The translations under genes and the position numbers were made by a program. This document shows, piece after piece, positions 25,901 to 40,900 of a stretch of 64,000 bases of DNA. The DNA is from Argopecten irradians. Taxonomy: Eukaryota > Mollusca > Bivalvia > Pectinida > Pectinidae. The notes under the pieces are model-generated. The model saw nothing but the letters and a program-made list of their open reading frames with translations, was not told the origin of the DNA and did no database searches. Positions within the stretch are counted from its first letter, which is position 1. Each line of letters opens with the position of its first letter. Where the stretch lies: NCBI RefSeq assembly GCF_041381155.1, contig NC_091143.1, positions 36,136,679 to 36,200,678 of the forward strand, read 5' to 3'.

Positions 25901-28900
25901 CAACAAACCTCATCTTCACTAATGGTATGACAGTTCTTTCAGAAGTTGTCTAAAGTTACATGACACAAAACATTATATTTATAATTTATTTGACATGGAA
26001 AGTGAAAGTTTTCTGAAGAGTTAAGTAAAATATCACCAACACAAACAGAAACCCATGAGACAAAGCCCAGTTACCCACATCATTATCCTAGGCCTTCACC
26101 TTGATTCATGGTCAAGGTGAAAAAGGTAATAATGAAACAAATAATCATATAGTACAGTTTTTCACTCAGTTGTATAGATACATAGGAGCATTGGCCAGCA
26201 TTAATGGATGTCAAAGGAAAATAATCTATTATAGTCAAAGGGAGATAATCTATTTACTGAGATTTTACTGCAATTGTGTAGTCAAAGGGAGATAATCTAT
26301 TTTCTGCCACTGTATGGTCAAAGGGAGATAATCTATTTACTGCAACTGTAGTCAAAGGGAGATAATCTATTTGGTGCCGCTGTATGATCAAAGGGAGATC
26401 ATCTATTAACGGCCATGGTATATGTTGTTTTAAACCATCATCATGTATTTTAAATTCAGAGCGAATATCATTTACTTGGTAAAGGAAATGCTGCTTCCTA
26501 TTTCTATGGCCAAAATACTACCCTAAGATGTGGGAAGAAGAATAGCCAGATGGTAGGTCTTCCTTCAAGTAAAATTTACTGATTACTTCATCACATGTTA
26601 GAATGGTTAATCAATAAGTGTTTCCTGTTTTTTATAGTATCTTTTACGAACCTGCCAAGTTTTCTGGAACTCTTCATGTAGTTTTTGCCGTTTTTCATCT
26701 TGGACTTGACGACGACGCTCTATTAGAAGTTCTCGCTGTCTGTCACTCAGATATTCCTAAACAGATTAATGAGTATTTAAAATTAGACCATTATAACGGT
26801 GAAGAAAATTATTTTACCACAACTTCACAAATTCAGATTTTCTACTCGAAATCAATACACGTATATTATTGTGAACTGATTTTTATTAAACAACAAGAAT
26901 GAAACAAATTTTGTTTTATCTTCTTTCAGCTTTTAAAAAATTACTGGGTTTTGAAATTAATTTATTATTATTTCAATGTTAACTTTTTTCTTTTTTTTTT
27001 AATAAGTATACAATATACTATAATAATTTTATATACCGGGGGTATGTAAGACATATACAACTAGAAATATGTCTGTTAGACATTAAGTGCTCGCTAAATA
27101 CTTTCTAACCTTAATTTCCGCTATGATGTCATCCTCTGCAACAGATGTATGTAGCACTTTCGCTCATTATTCTTGGGAATATTGCAAGGAGATGGTTTAC
27201 GCCCTTGGTGCATTGTAATAAATACTTTCCTTAACTTCATCAGAACTTTAAATGTGAAATTACTTTGAAGCTCTTTGTTACATAAAAGTGTGTTTACTAT
27301 CATATTGATATTGATACGATAAACTTGTTTCGTTGTTCAAAATAGTCGTCTGCTAGAAATCATCCAGTCTTTGTCCAGTGCTTGAACGCCTTTCTTTGTC
27401 CAGTGCTTGAACGCCTTTCTGGGGTACATTAGATTTAGAGCTCAGACACTCAGACTGATATATATGTATATATATTATAATGTGTTTTTTTTATTCTGTT
27501 TCTCTCACGCAAAACTGTGTAATTTTATAAATATTAATAAGAACTGCAGCAAATGCGTTCTATGGTCACAGAGTTTAGTAAGCGATAGTGCAACATACAC
27601 CTAGGACCTAGGATGATGTGAAATATATTAAATATGTGGCCTGTACTAAAAGTTATCCGTTTCGTCACTTTCTTTTATTGACTATATAAACCTGAATTGC
27701 ATTGTATTTTGTTCCGGAAGTTTCCAAAGTCGATCAGATGCTTAGAATATCGTGACTGTAGCAAGAGTTTGTATGATACGCCGCATGAAGTTTACACAAA
27801 ACAAATGCGTTTAGCACTGTGAAATGTCACTGTTGTTAATTTATAGTAGATTATTGCTGACAAGTATATCTTGATATAAGTTTTTGAAAGGTTGGTGTCA
27901 CTAGATATCTAAATCATAGAAAAATCTATTAAACGCTATAAGACACTGACTCTTTCATATGTACATATGTAGGATAGAACTATTCCACCCGAGGGTACAG
28001 AATTTTGGGTCAGAACCGAGGCTTGCCGAGGTGACCCAAAATTCTGTACCCGAGGGTGGAATAGTTCTATCCTACATAATTTACATATGAAAGAGTTATT
28101 TTCTCACATTGCTTGTCGAGTTACTTGCACGAAAGGTGAGGCAGCCATTTTGTTACAAAATATTAACTTCTTAAATAATTGATCGATTTAAAAAATAAGA
28201 ACGCCATTCGAAAGAGCTCATCAAAGTTTGGTTTATATTAATAAATATAAACAAGAAATCTTAGGTAAAACGGTTTGAAATGCAAATTAAACAAATGAAA
28301 TGGTAAATAAATCCGGCAAATCAATCGAAATAGAAGAAAAATGACGTCAACTTTGGCTGATATGACGTCATCTGATTGTTCGGCAATTGTGACGTCACAG
28401 CTATGTAAGATAGATTTATCTTACATAGCTGTCTTTCATGGGACAACTCTATCTTACATGGCTAGCTATGTAAGACACTGAACTCCGGTATTGCGTTCGC
28501 AGTTGGAAGCTGCGCATAGCGGGTGTACACAGACTCTGCTCCCAACAAGGAAAATAATAGTACGAGTACACTCGAACTAAAAATAATTAATAAGTTATTT
28601 CTTATTGACATTGAAATGTTCTTTATATCCCATTATCCTCTAGTCTGTACCATGAGTAGTCACATAATGGGACTGCTGTATACCTCTATCATATAAGGTT
28701 GTCTGCTGGTAGAGTAAGCCTCGTAAATCTCATGGCCAGTTTGAAGGTGCTCTACTTCTCTTTTCGTCCATTTCTTTTTAGAAATACACTTTTCTGGAAA
28801 AATAAATCAACCGCAAAACAAGTGTAACTTAATGTCAGAAAGAGATATGTCTTTTAAAAATTCAGTTTTATGTCTTTTCTAACTAGCAAAGTATGTTAAG

Positions 28901-31900
28901 TCCGAAATTCTGATCACTTCTAATAAATTAAAATTAGATACAGAAAGTGGTGATGTACACATTACATACAGTTGCAATAAAAAAGATTATCTCCCTTCTA
29001 CAAATACGGTTTCTCAGTATGAGGATTATCTCCATTTGACCACACAGTTGCAGTAAATAGATTATCTCCCTTTGACTGTAGAGTCTCAGTAAGAGGATTA
29101 TCTCCCTTTGGCCATACAGGGCCCAGTTTCATGAACATTCCTTAAATTTTAGGAATTCCTTAACTTAAATTTCCCCAAAGAAAGGCATTACGAAACTTAA
29201 GGAAAAAATCTTAAGTGAAGGAGCCTTCCTTAAAATCTGTAATGCTTTTCTATGGAGAATTTTAAGTAATTTAAGGAATGTTCATCAAACTGGGCCAAGT
29301 TGCGGTAAATAGATTATCTCCCTTTGAAAATACAGTTTCAGTAAGAGGATTATCTCCTTTTGACTATGATATTCAGTAAGTAGCTCATATCCCTTTAACT
29401 ATCATGAGTATATAAACGTGTACATATACACCACAAGGTGAATCATCAAACTAAAGCCACTGGTATTTATAGTGTTTTATTGGGTTTCATGCCTATTTAT
29501 TATATAATATGTTTAATAATAATTCTGAAATAAATTTTCTGTTGGAAATCAATTTTGTGAAAAATATGCATATATCAAAATGATTCATACTAGCTTGTAA
29601 TGGTTTATTTCCATGACTGAAATGGTTACGCATCATTCCATATTTCTGGTTTCCAATGACTGATAACAAAGCACTGTACTATACCTACCCTCAGTGTCTT
29701 CCCGTTCAAACTCCGACTGTAACTTGGCGTAGAGTTTCTCCATCTCGTCCTGGCGGTGTCGCTGGTATTGATGCTGGTACTTATTCTCTGCCAGACTGGT
29801 CCTGAACACAGAGCCTCCCTCACTCAACTTCTCCATATACTGAGAATATTTATATTAATATCTATAGAGTACACATAGACGTACAATTTACCTACAGACA
29901 TTTTGAACATTGTGTATTCAAAAAGTAAAGAAATTTCTCAGCTGCTGATGAAATCTTAACGCGCTACTTCAGAAAGGCAACTATAACCATTTTATTTCTC
30001 AATTTAAAGGCAGCATAATTAAGATTTAAAAGCACAACATCATTTCAAAGAGAATTAGATGTAAAGCAATGTATATTTGAATGAATATGAGTAAATTGTA
30101 TTAAAATATCAAAGGAACCATTTAAAAATTCATTATTCATTTAAGTAAATTTTATTTTAAGTCATAAAAAAGTGCAAGATAATATAAACATGGTCAATAC
30201 GTTGGTTTCGAGATCCCAAATCGACGTGGGTAAAGTACAATTTACTGTCGATTAGTCAACCATCTGGTGATTATGACATCATCATTTGACGTGAGTTTCA
30301 TGACGTCATACATCATCATTTGACGTGAGTTTCATGACGTCATAATCACCAGAAGGTGGGACTAATCAACGGTAAATTGTACTTTACCTATGTCATTTTG
30401 GAATCTTGAACCCATCGTATTGACATAATGTATTTAGCAAGTTTATTGTATTCATGTAAACATATTCTTTTAGAAGTTTTTCCAATATTTACCATCTGTG
30501 GATATTTCCTGGCTAACACAACATCTATGCAGCCAACATTGCCTCCCTCGCCATACAGGCCTGACAGTGGTATACAGAGGGGGCGGGGGTCACTCTGGTA
30601 CCCCAGCTTGGCATCCCAGGGGGCAGGGCGAGTTGAGTTGGCACAAAGTTTCAGCATCAGGAAGGGTGGGGCCTAAATATGAAAAACAGCTCAACATATT
30701 TTTTAAGGTCTATAAAAATGATAGTTTGAGGAAATGTGATGTAAAAACTGAAATTACAACATATTTATTGCTTAGAATTCCACCATGAATATAAAGATGA
30801 AAGCCAGAGTTCCCAACAAAAACACACCAACTTATAACCAGTACTTCATAACTATTATGTGGGCTTCAAGAAATGGGGAGATGGAGAAATTCTGGTATCT
30901 CATCTTACTTGATAAATGCAGGCCATCGCAAAGGAAATAATTCATGTACCACGTGATACCCAATTATGTTTGTGTAGGACTATTGTTTCTATTTTGTGAT
31001 GGAATAATGTCAATAGATGATAACCTGAGCTAACGTCACTTCAGGAAGATTAGAAAGAGTTGAATTCCATCATCACTGGGACTGTTAGTCCTTCACAAAT
31101 GTTATCGGGTATCATATGGTACGTGAATTAAGCCCATTTGATATGATAATGAAACAATTTTGACAACAGTTGATTTGTAGTCAAAATTAAAAATGCAAAA
31201 AGACAGTATTTGTGAAATAGTAAATTTCCTCACACGTCTCTCTATTTGTTTACATGATTTCATGAAAAACCTTGGTTTCTATACAAACCTCGAGTGGTGT
31301 ACAGGCGTCCTGAGGACCTTGAAGTTCTGCTCCACTCAGACAGAGTTTGTCTCCCACACGGATCCTGTGTTTGACTACGTGGTCTGACAGAGGAACATCT
31401 AATTTTGCTGCGATACTGTACCAGCCATCTGTTAGCTCTACACAAACCTGTACAACAAAAGCAAGTCTTCTAGGTTGTCTTTAAAATATTTTAATGCTGA
31501 AAGTTAAAACTGAAAATAAGTTATGTTCAATATTTTAAGGTTATACAACAATGTTTGACAAATTGAAATTTCATGAAGTGAAAATTATGCAGTTAAGAAT
31601 ACATAGAGTTTAGAATTCTGATAAAGAAAATTCTCAGTATTAGAGACAGTCATGCATTTATAAATTGATAACCATGAATTTGTATTAAGTGTTTTCATTA
31701 TAAATGTGTATTACTGTATCTGCTTGTACCTGAATAAACTCAAATATGACAAAGATATTTGGATTAAAACTTTTTTCTCTTTCTCATACTTTGAAAATCT
31801 TTAGAACATAGCAGGTTTATATTTCACAGCATTTACCTGTGAGTCTAATTTGTCAGTAGACGATATCTCTTTAGATGTGGCTGACGTCTGCTTCTCATTC

Positions 31901-34900
31901 CTGTCTGCCTGCTTATCTCCCTTGTTCGTCGAGTTAGATGCTACATCACTCTGGCCCGGCTGTGACTGTTGGTGTATCCCACAGACACACAGTACCATCC
32001 TTTTACTGGCTGTATCGTCACGCTCCATTATCTTCTTCAGGGCTGACCTTTAATATATCGGGTATTACGTTACAAACATTTTTTGGTGATATTATTTACT
32101 CCTGAAGACACATTTGAATTATTTTAATATAGGTGTTTCGAGACACCAAAAATATGTGGGTAAAGTACAATTTACACCGGTAATATTTTTTACATGAATT
32201 TTACCTGAAATTCATGTGGAGAAAAAATTCCTGTGTACTATTGATAAGTCCCACCTTCTATCAAAATATGACGTCACAATCACCAGAAGGTGGGAAAATC
32301 AATGATGAATTGCACTGTAATTTCCACACATTATTTTGGTTTCTCAAAATCGACATATTGTAAGGCTGGAAGAAGTTAGCATAATATCATAGGATCAAAT
32401 GATTTACAGGGAATCAAAATAAAATGATTTACAGGGAATCAAAATACAATAGCCTTAACCCAGTTACCCTGCAAAATGTAATTTAGGCATATAAAGGGGT
32501 CTCTGATGTCAACAAAGGTCAAAATGAAGATCAGAGTGGTGAATTTTGGGTAAAATCCATATCATTACACTACCTAATATCTTACTCAGCTTTTTCTCAC
32601 GCATGAATTTCCAATGTAGAGTAGTGTAGTACACAGAAACAGATAGCTCAAAGGTCAAAATTTGGGTCACAATGACCTACTTATTAAAGGCAACAAACAA
32701 CAAGACCTTAGAAAAGTTGTAAACACCAAAGCAAGGAGTTTTAAACAAGTGTATAAATGCAAACAACTGCAACAACATGTCGTTTATTCACCTCATAATC
32801 CTCTGAATTACATGAACTAAATTGCATGAATAATAACTATACCTTTGACAATTGTCGATTTCACGGTCATATCTGTACTTCATCTGTAGCATGACAACCT
32901 CCGGAGTCAGCGCTCTGAAACATAAAACAGTAGTTTTAATAGATTTTAGATCCGCAGTTTCCAATCACAAAATATTAAAAAAAGAGTACATAAAAAGAAC
33001 TCCAAACAATAAGGCCGTTTTCGATTATACGGTTTGACTGGTTGGACTTAGTTGTTCGTTTATGAATTAAAGACAGAACTGGTGATTTTATATTGCTTTC
33101 AGACGAGCCTTGACAAAGCCCTTACAGGCCTGTATCATAAACTGCAGGTCCGTCAGGTATATACATAAAATAAAGATTTTTACAAACGGTTGAACCGGTT
33201 GTTCCGAATAAACGAAAACGGCCTAAGACTGACATGTTAAATTATTGCCTGGTTTTGTCTGACAATTATAGATTTATCACGAACACATGTGGTCATTCAG
33301 GGATTAATTGATACGATTAGAACGGGAGAAAATCTTTAAAAGAAAAAAGAGTAAACCTTCACCTCATGTTACAGTTTAGAAAGTTCATTTTATGTCGAGG
33401 TCACCTAACATGATTGGTTGCTCATATTTATTGTTCAATCAGAGGACATTACATCCAAGGTTGTTTTAGTTATTTGTAAATAACCTTCTAAAAATCAGTA
33501 TACTATAATAGTTGTACCTTCCAGCAAAGTTATGAGGTGATGTAACTTCATAGGCTGCCAGCTTCCACACCAGCCATTTATAGTGATTGTAGAACCAAGC
33601 GTCGGAAATCAGTCGACAGTCCACTCCAGCCAGGGTGCTGAAAGCTCTGTAATACCATAAATCATTTAATGATACTTTTGAAATATAAGAAACAACGTGA
33701 TATTGCTCTTATGTAAGTATTTGAAAGTGTGAGAAAGAGATATTTCTCGTGCCAAGAAACTGGAACTTAAAATGAGGCAAAGATTAAGGGGCTACACATT
33801 ACTATAAGCCCTCCATCTCTGAGTCGCAAGTTCAAATCCAATGTGGGGCACCTGCCAGGTACAAATCACTGGTCAGTGTGTTAATTCCGCCTAAATGTTA
33901 TATGTTTTAACTACCTCCAATCATAGGGTGTAACTACCTACCTCCAATCATTAATTAGTGGTGAAAGGGTCATAATGATATATATGAATCTCAGTCACGG
34001 ACTAGCTAAGCCGTCTTGACCCGAAACTGGAGTGGGGGTGATCAATTTGGTAGACAACCAAACACACTGACCATAATCTGACCACCAAAATTATAAATTC
34101 TATTCTAGATTTTGAAACCAAGGATTACAGTATTCCTATACTGTATTCTACCTGAAGAGTTCCTCCTTGCCAGCGTAAAGTTTGTCATCTGGAACCAGGT
34201 AGGCTCCATCACCTACATAAACATGCCCCTGGAGGTTTGTATAAAAGTCTGGCAGGTAAAACTTGTGATGGACAGCAGTGGCAGCCCCGACACTTCCAAC
34301 ATGAAGTTGTGAATGTTGATACTGAAGAAAAGACGGTAGAAAAAAATAAATGATGAAAAAGAAATAGCGCTATTAATTGTAAACTTTGATGCTGTAATTA
34401 ATATTCTTGCAATAAGGAGTGAATTTTCATTTCAGGTGTCAAATTCATTATCAAGGGTGTCTACGCTAAACGTTTGTTGGTTTTTTGGAAATTTGTTCTC
34501 AAGAGAATGGGTGTCTCTTATTCTCGATAGCATTTGCCTGGGATTCTGATATTGTAGTTGTAGAATTTTGATCCCTGTAAACTTACTTAGTAGTGCAGGG
34601 ATTTCAAGATAGTGAAAAATGATTGATTAGTCCTATCTTTTGGTGATGATGACATCATATTTCTGATGTCATAATTGACGTAAAGCAGACTAACCATAAC
34701 CAAACATACCATCGTATTACCATCTCAATACTACCTCATTGGAGAAAGCTTACCCGAGATCTGCCCACATATCTGGTCTGTAGTTTAATCATGTCTCTCA
34801 TCCTCTGTCTGTTGCTGCCTTTCTTCGTCATATACAGACGTCCAGGATCTGGACTGATCTTGTTTTTCTCTTTGGCCTTCAATATTTCATCCTGATGCTT

Positions 34901-37900
34901 TCTTGCCTCCTTTAATAATTCCACCATATTGAGTTTAACCAACTTATCGTCCTCTTTCTTAGTTCCCTGTCGATTTCCTGACTGATTTTCATTCTTCTGT
35001 ATTATCAAAGTACTCCTAGGGGTTTTCGATTTTACAACATCTGACTGAGGAGCAGAGAGACACTTGGGTATAAATTTAGGAGTTGGTTTCTTTGTGGCTG
35101 AATCTGCAGCACATGTCTGAGGAGTTGTAATGGAGTCCGATTTACTTGCGTCAGGCTTTTTATATGGGGTCAGGAAGGACGACTTAGCAGGGGCCTGTGA
35201 ACTGGTGATGGATGACTGGGTCGGAAGAGAACTCCTGAAATTATCAAAACATCACAATTAGACATGGAATTCTGAGATAATATTACTATCTGCTTCATAG
35301 AGTTTAGTCCAGAATAATATCTATTTTATATTTAGTTTTCTTTTGGAATACCATAAACATCATGTAACAAACAAATTACTGGGTATGTACTTACTGAAAA
35401 TCAATTTTCTTTTGTGCGTGATTTATTTTCTCGAATTTTGAATCAAAGTGAATGCGTGAAAGTTTGTCTCCATGAATTAACATTTCTATCCTTTAAATTG
35501 AAAGGAATTCCATTCAATTTTCAAATCCTTAATAATGATTTCTTCACAAACTTGTTTTGAAAAGGAGGTTGCAAAACTTAGTAGCCCTGACAGAAAGTTA
35601 AATAATACATTAAGTTAGGTTATAAGAAATGAATGATTTCAGAGTCCAAAATCCAGATATATGTTTGAAGCATTGTAAAATTGTGAATAAATCAATCAGC
35701 CAAATAAAAAAATCTTTCAAAAACCTACTAATATACTGTCCAAACTCAGAAATGAGACTTATTTACGTATTGCGTGATACCCGATAACGTTTGTATGGGA
35801 CTTGTATCTCAAGTGGTGATATAAGGTAACTATTTGTAATCTTCCTACTGAAATAACGTTAGCGTGGGATATCATCTTTTGATGTCATTCCATCACCAAT
35901 AGAAACAATAGTCCCACATCAACATTATCAGGTATCACTTGAGTTATTCCCATTGCCTTGAAACACATAGGTTCTGTCACCTACCTTGAAGCCTGTATCG
36001 GAGTTGAAGAGCTGACCCGAGCACACAGGGAACAACTTGTATCCTGTCTGTCTCTTGTAAAAGCTGCAAAAGAATTAAATTACAGGTTAAAGTGTCAAAA
36101 ACAAGGGTTCATTTTCCAAATTGTGTTTTGTTTCATTGTTGTTTTGTATTAGTGTGTTTTTTGTTTGTTTTCGTTTTTGAGACGACGTTGTAAACTGAAT
36201 TACAAAAGTCAACATAATTATATTCCTTCGTGCTTAAAACCTAAGTACCAATAAAACATTAATTCTCTTAAATACTATCACAATCATAAATCGTCATTAA
36301 GAATTTTGATAATGTAAATGTAATTTAGTGGTACATGGAATATCACTTGCTTTGAAAGCTGAAATGCTGGCTCTCTATGCTACCATGGCTCTGGCTTTAC
36401 ATCAACTGCACTTAACGACATGTGGGAGACTTCTAGTTGTAATTTGTTATAGGAGTTAGCCACCAGCTACTACTTATCAATTAACCTGCATGCTCATGGG
36501 CAATCTAATTAAAATACACATCACCATTATATTATACTTTTAACTCCATAGCTTAGTGTATAATGGTGATCTGGTTTTTACTCAAAATGGGTCATGGGGT
36601 TCTATCAGTTCTGCCCTCAGAGATTTGCCCTCAGATCCAAATCAGAAATTAAAGTACCGGGTACCTTGTAAATAAACAGCCCTCTTACCCTCAGGTACAC
36701 ATTTCATTGGCTTCACCATTCCTGATCTCTTGGTGACTGCTTCTTCTGAAAATTTCATTTAAACTTTACTATGCAATCCAGGGATATGATCATAAGAATA
36801 TAAATATGATTTGAAATATTTGTTACTTAAGCATATAATCATCATGCCCTCACCTCCAAATGAAATAAAGTCGAGACAGTAAACAAAGCAGTGCAAGAGA
36901 ACAGATCTAACTGACAGTACCATTATGATTGAAAATTTTGATATCATTTCTTTTATAACTTTCAGTAGAGTATATCAATGATGAATCAGATCAAAGCTAT
37001 TCACAACCAGATAGTTAGTTTTAGTGCTTACCTTCCTCCACCTTCCGACGTTTAGGCGTCACTTCCATTTCCTCCAGGAAATCGTCCGGCTGACAGAACT
37101 CGTCTAAGCTGTGGTTCATCCCCTCTATTAACACCGGTCTGTCTGTATCACTGAGTCCACACGATGAAAATCCTGTAATCTGCTGACAAGTTCTTGGGGT
37201 AGTAAGACCTCCACCGTGTTTTACAGGCATAACAAAATTTTCTTCCACAGGATGACGGGACTGGTTGTTGTCCTGGATGGTAGAAACTTCTTTCCTGATC
37301 TGATATGTTAACCTAGGGCCTTTGTCTAGTTTTATATGCTCTGGACCAGATGTTGAAGATTTCCGATTATCCAGCAGCGTTGAACTTTCCAAACTTGATG
37401 TGGCTTTTCTTACATGCTGCAGTGAACTCTCAGAAATGCAAATTTTACTACCTGTTGCCGTTTGAAAAGGTGAATTAAAAGACAGAGAACTTCCTTTGAT
37501 ATTGGTTTCAAATCCCCTGTGCACCCCAGAAGGTGTATGACCTGTCAGTGTTTTAGAAACATTCTTCAAAGATGTATCTGTATTCTCCATACTTTTCCTG
37601 GCATGTTGAAGGGCACTTTCAGTAATATCAACCTTTTCATCGGAGGCACTGTGGAATTGTGAACCTGAAACTTCTGCCATGGCCAATGTCTGTTTAGCAT
37701 GCTCCAAAACATTTTGCGATATGTTAACTTTATTCCCAGAGGCACTTTGGAATGGGGAATTTCCGACAGCATCAAAAACTTTCCTTGTCTGTTCAATAGA
37801 GTTTTTGGATATGGTGACTTTATTCCCTGAAGCACTTTGGAATGGAGAATTTCCGACATCATCTAATACTTTCCTTGCTTGTTCCATAGCATTTTCTGAA

Positions 37901-40900
37901 ATAATCACTTTTTTTCCTGAAGCACTTTGGAATGGTGAATTTCCGACAACATCAAAAACTTTCCTTGCTTGTTCCATAGCATTTTCTGAAATGCTCACTT
38001 TTTTCCCTGAAGCATTTTGGAATGGAGAATTTCTGGCATCATCTAATACTTTCCTTGCCTGTTCAATTGCATTTTCAGATACATTCACCTTTTTCCCTGA
38101 AGCACTTTGGAATGGTGAATTTCCGACATCATCAAAAACTTTCCTTGCTTGTTCCATTGCAATTTCTGAAATGCTCACCTTTTTCCCTGAAGCGCTTTGG
38201 AATGGTGAATTTCCGACATCATCAAAAACTTTCCTTGCTTGTTCCATTGCAATTTCTGAAATGCTCACTTTTTTCCCTGAAGCACCTTGGAATGGAGAAT
38301 TTTTGACATCATCTAATACTTTACTTGTTTGTTCTGTAGAATTTTCAGTATCATTCACTTTTTTCCTTATAGCATTAGGGGAATCAGAAGTACATTGAAT
38401 CACCATATGCTCAACATTCATGTCAGATTCATCCTGAGAAAAATCGTACTGAGAATTCATAACTTCTTGAAGAGAATAATGATCATTCTGTAAGCATAGC
38501 CCTGTACTTTCCTGTTCCGTTTTATCTTCTTTTGCCATTTTCACAGATTCAGATTTCTCAATGTTTTCTGATGCACCGACAAGTTTACATTTTGGAACAA
38601 GCCAGTCTTCTTCCTTCACTTCCTTATTATCACCAGAGAAACCGATGCCATCACAAATGTCTCTATTATTGGATATAACACAGGACTTGTCTCCCTTAGA
38701 ATCAATATCATCATCTCTGAAAGATGAACTTTCCGGTAAGTCTGATTGGTCAAGGTTAAGTTCTGAGGACCAATCACTGAGGTTCTGTTTGGCTTTTGCT
38801 AAAGCTGTATTTGAAACACTAACTTTTTTCCCTGAAGCAGTTTGAAATCCAGCAACTTCGGGAAGACTCTCCTCGTCTGGACAGAGTCTTTCAAGATGTT
38901 CTGTTTTTTCTTGCAATGGTTCAGTGACTACAGGTAAGTCGGAGTTCCATTTACTGATGTTCTCTCTGGCTTTTTCTAAAGCTTGATTTGAAATGCTCAC
39001 TTTTTTCCCTGATGCACTTTGAAATCCAGGGAATTCTGAATCTTTTTCTTGATTAGTACTGTCTTTGATTATTGTCTTAGTTTTAACTTCAGTTTTACTT
39101 TCAGTAATTTCGGAATTCCAATCACTAATGTTCTGTCTGGCTTTTGCTAAAGCTTTCTCTGAAACACTAACATTCTTCCCAGAGGTGCTTTGAAATCCAG
39201 TAAATTCTGAAATGCTTTCCTGTTTCTGGATTTCTGCTTGAACTGTTTCTGTTTTGTCATGCAGAGGTTCCTTAACTACATCAGAATCCCTATCAATAAT
39301 CCTCTGTCTAGCTTCTGCTAATGCTTCATCTGAAACACTAACCTTCTTCCCAGAAGCCCTTTGAAATCCACCAAACTCGGGTACCACTTCCTTATTAGGT
39401 CTGTCCTTAGCGGTTGTATTTTTATTGTCTGTGGTTTCAGAGCACCAATCACTGATGCTCTGTGTGGCCTTTGTCATTGCTTCCTCCGATACTTTCACTT
39501 TCTTACCCGAGGCACTTTTGAATCCTCCATACTCTAATCTGAGATGGTCAGTAGAGTTATGACAAGGTTTTATATTCACTGTAGTTTTCAAAGACTCAGC
39601 TGGCATTTCAATTTCATCCTCCGTGACATTGTTAGAATTCACGACTTTCCCCATGTCTGCTTCCATCATCATTTTATTTCCGAACAGATCACTTCTTTGT
39701 TTGTTCTTAGATACAACACTATCAGATGAAAAGTCAATCATTCCAGAAACAGTTTGTAACCCTGAATAACTTGCTTGCTGCTCTGAGCATTCCTCCATCT
39801 TTATTTCAGAATATTCCTTAAGTTCCTGTTCAATTAGTTCATCCATTTTTTCCGAATTTTGCTCTAATTCAGAAGACAAGTCTTCGAAATTTTGCTTAGA
39901 TTTTCTAACAGCTTCGTCAGAAATCCTTATATTTTTTCCTGAGGTACATTGGAAACCAGAGAAACCACTTGCTTGTCCAGATGTCAGTGTTTTTGACACT
40001 ACATACTTATTACACTGATCAAATGACAATGTCACCTCCTTCAAGAAAGTTTCTTCTTTATTTCTTTCGCTGATAGCTTCAATCATCTTGCTATCTAAAT
40101 TTTCAGTCTGTGAAGGTGGCTCACACTTGATTTCTGTAGCTTCACACAGCACAATGTCCTCTATATCTAAGAATTCTTCGTATTCGTCCGAGGGAAGCAC
40201 GTCTGCTTCCTTGCCTTGTTTGCGAGGTGTTGCAATTCCTTTCTGAGAACGTAAAACTTTACCTGATCCAGGACTAAAACGCTGCGATGATTCAAACTCC
40301 TCTGAAAATAGTTCGTCCATGACGAAAGGTTCAATATCCTGATCATGCTTTTCTTCCTTTAACATTGACATTTTATCTCTATGATTATCTTCAATTGTTG
40401 CGGAGTTTTCTCCCTTAGATATTTCATGAATATCTCCAATTGTTCTATCAAAAGTATCAGAGAAAGTTTTTGATGGCTCATCAATATTACTTTCTGATAC
40501 TGCTGGAATGTCTTTGCCACTTGCTAAAGCACTTTGCATACTATTTACACCTTGTTTTCCATCACGTAATTCATCTTTTATATTCACACATGGCTTGTCA
40601 TTGGTTTTCTCAACCTCTGGTTTCTTTGTGATTTTCGGGGGTTTGAATGGTCTAAATCCTTTAGGAACAACAGCTCCAGGGGGAAATCGTGAAGAAGTTC
40701 TTTTACCAGCATTTGTTTTAACGTATTTTTCCTTACTTGAAGTTGATTCAGACTTTCTTGGTACATTCAGAATATCTGTTACATCCTTATCGAATAGAAC
40801 CAGTTCTTTCGTAACTTCTGCATCGACATCCCGGAAAACAGACATTCCTTTACAGAGACTAGCTTCGTTGATCTGCAGATGTCTACCTGTTGCAGTTTGG

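Noticed and set aside
37679..38398. 239-codon plus-strand open frame antisense to the BRC exon
   Set aside because: It is the reverse reading of the 90-bp BRC units and stays open only because that unit length is a multiple of three.
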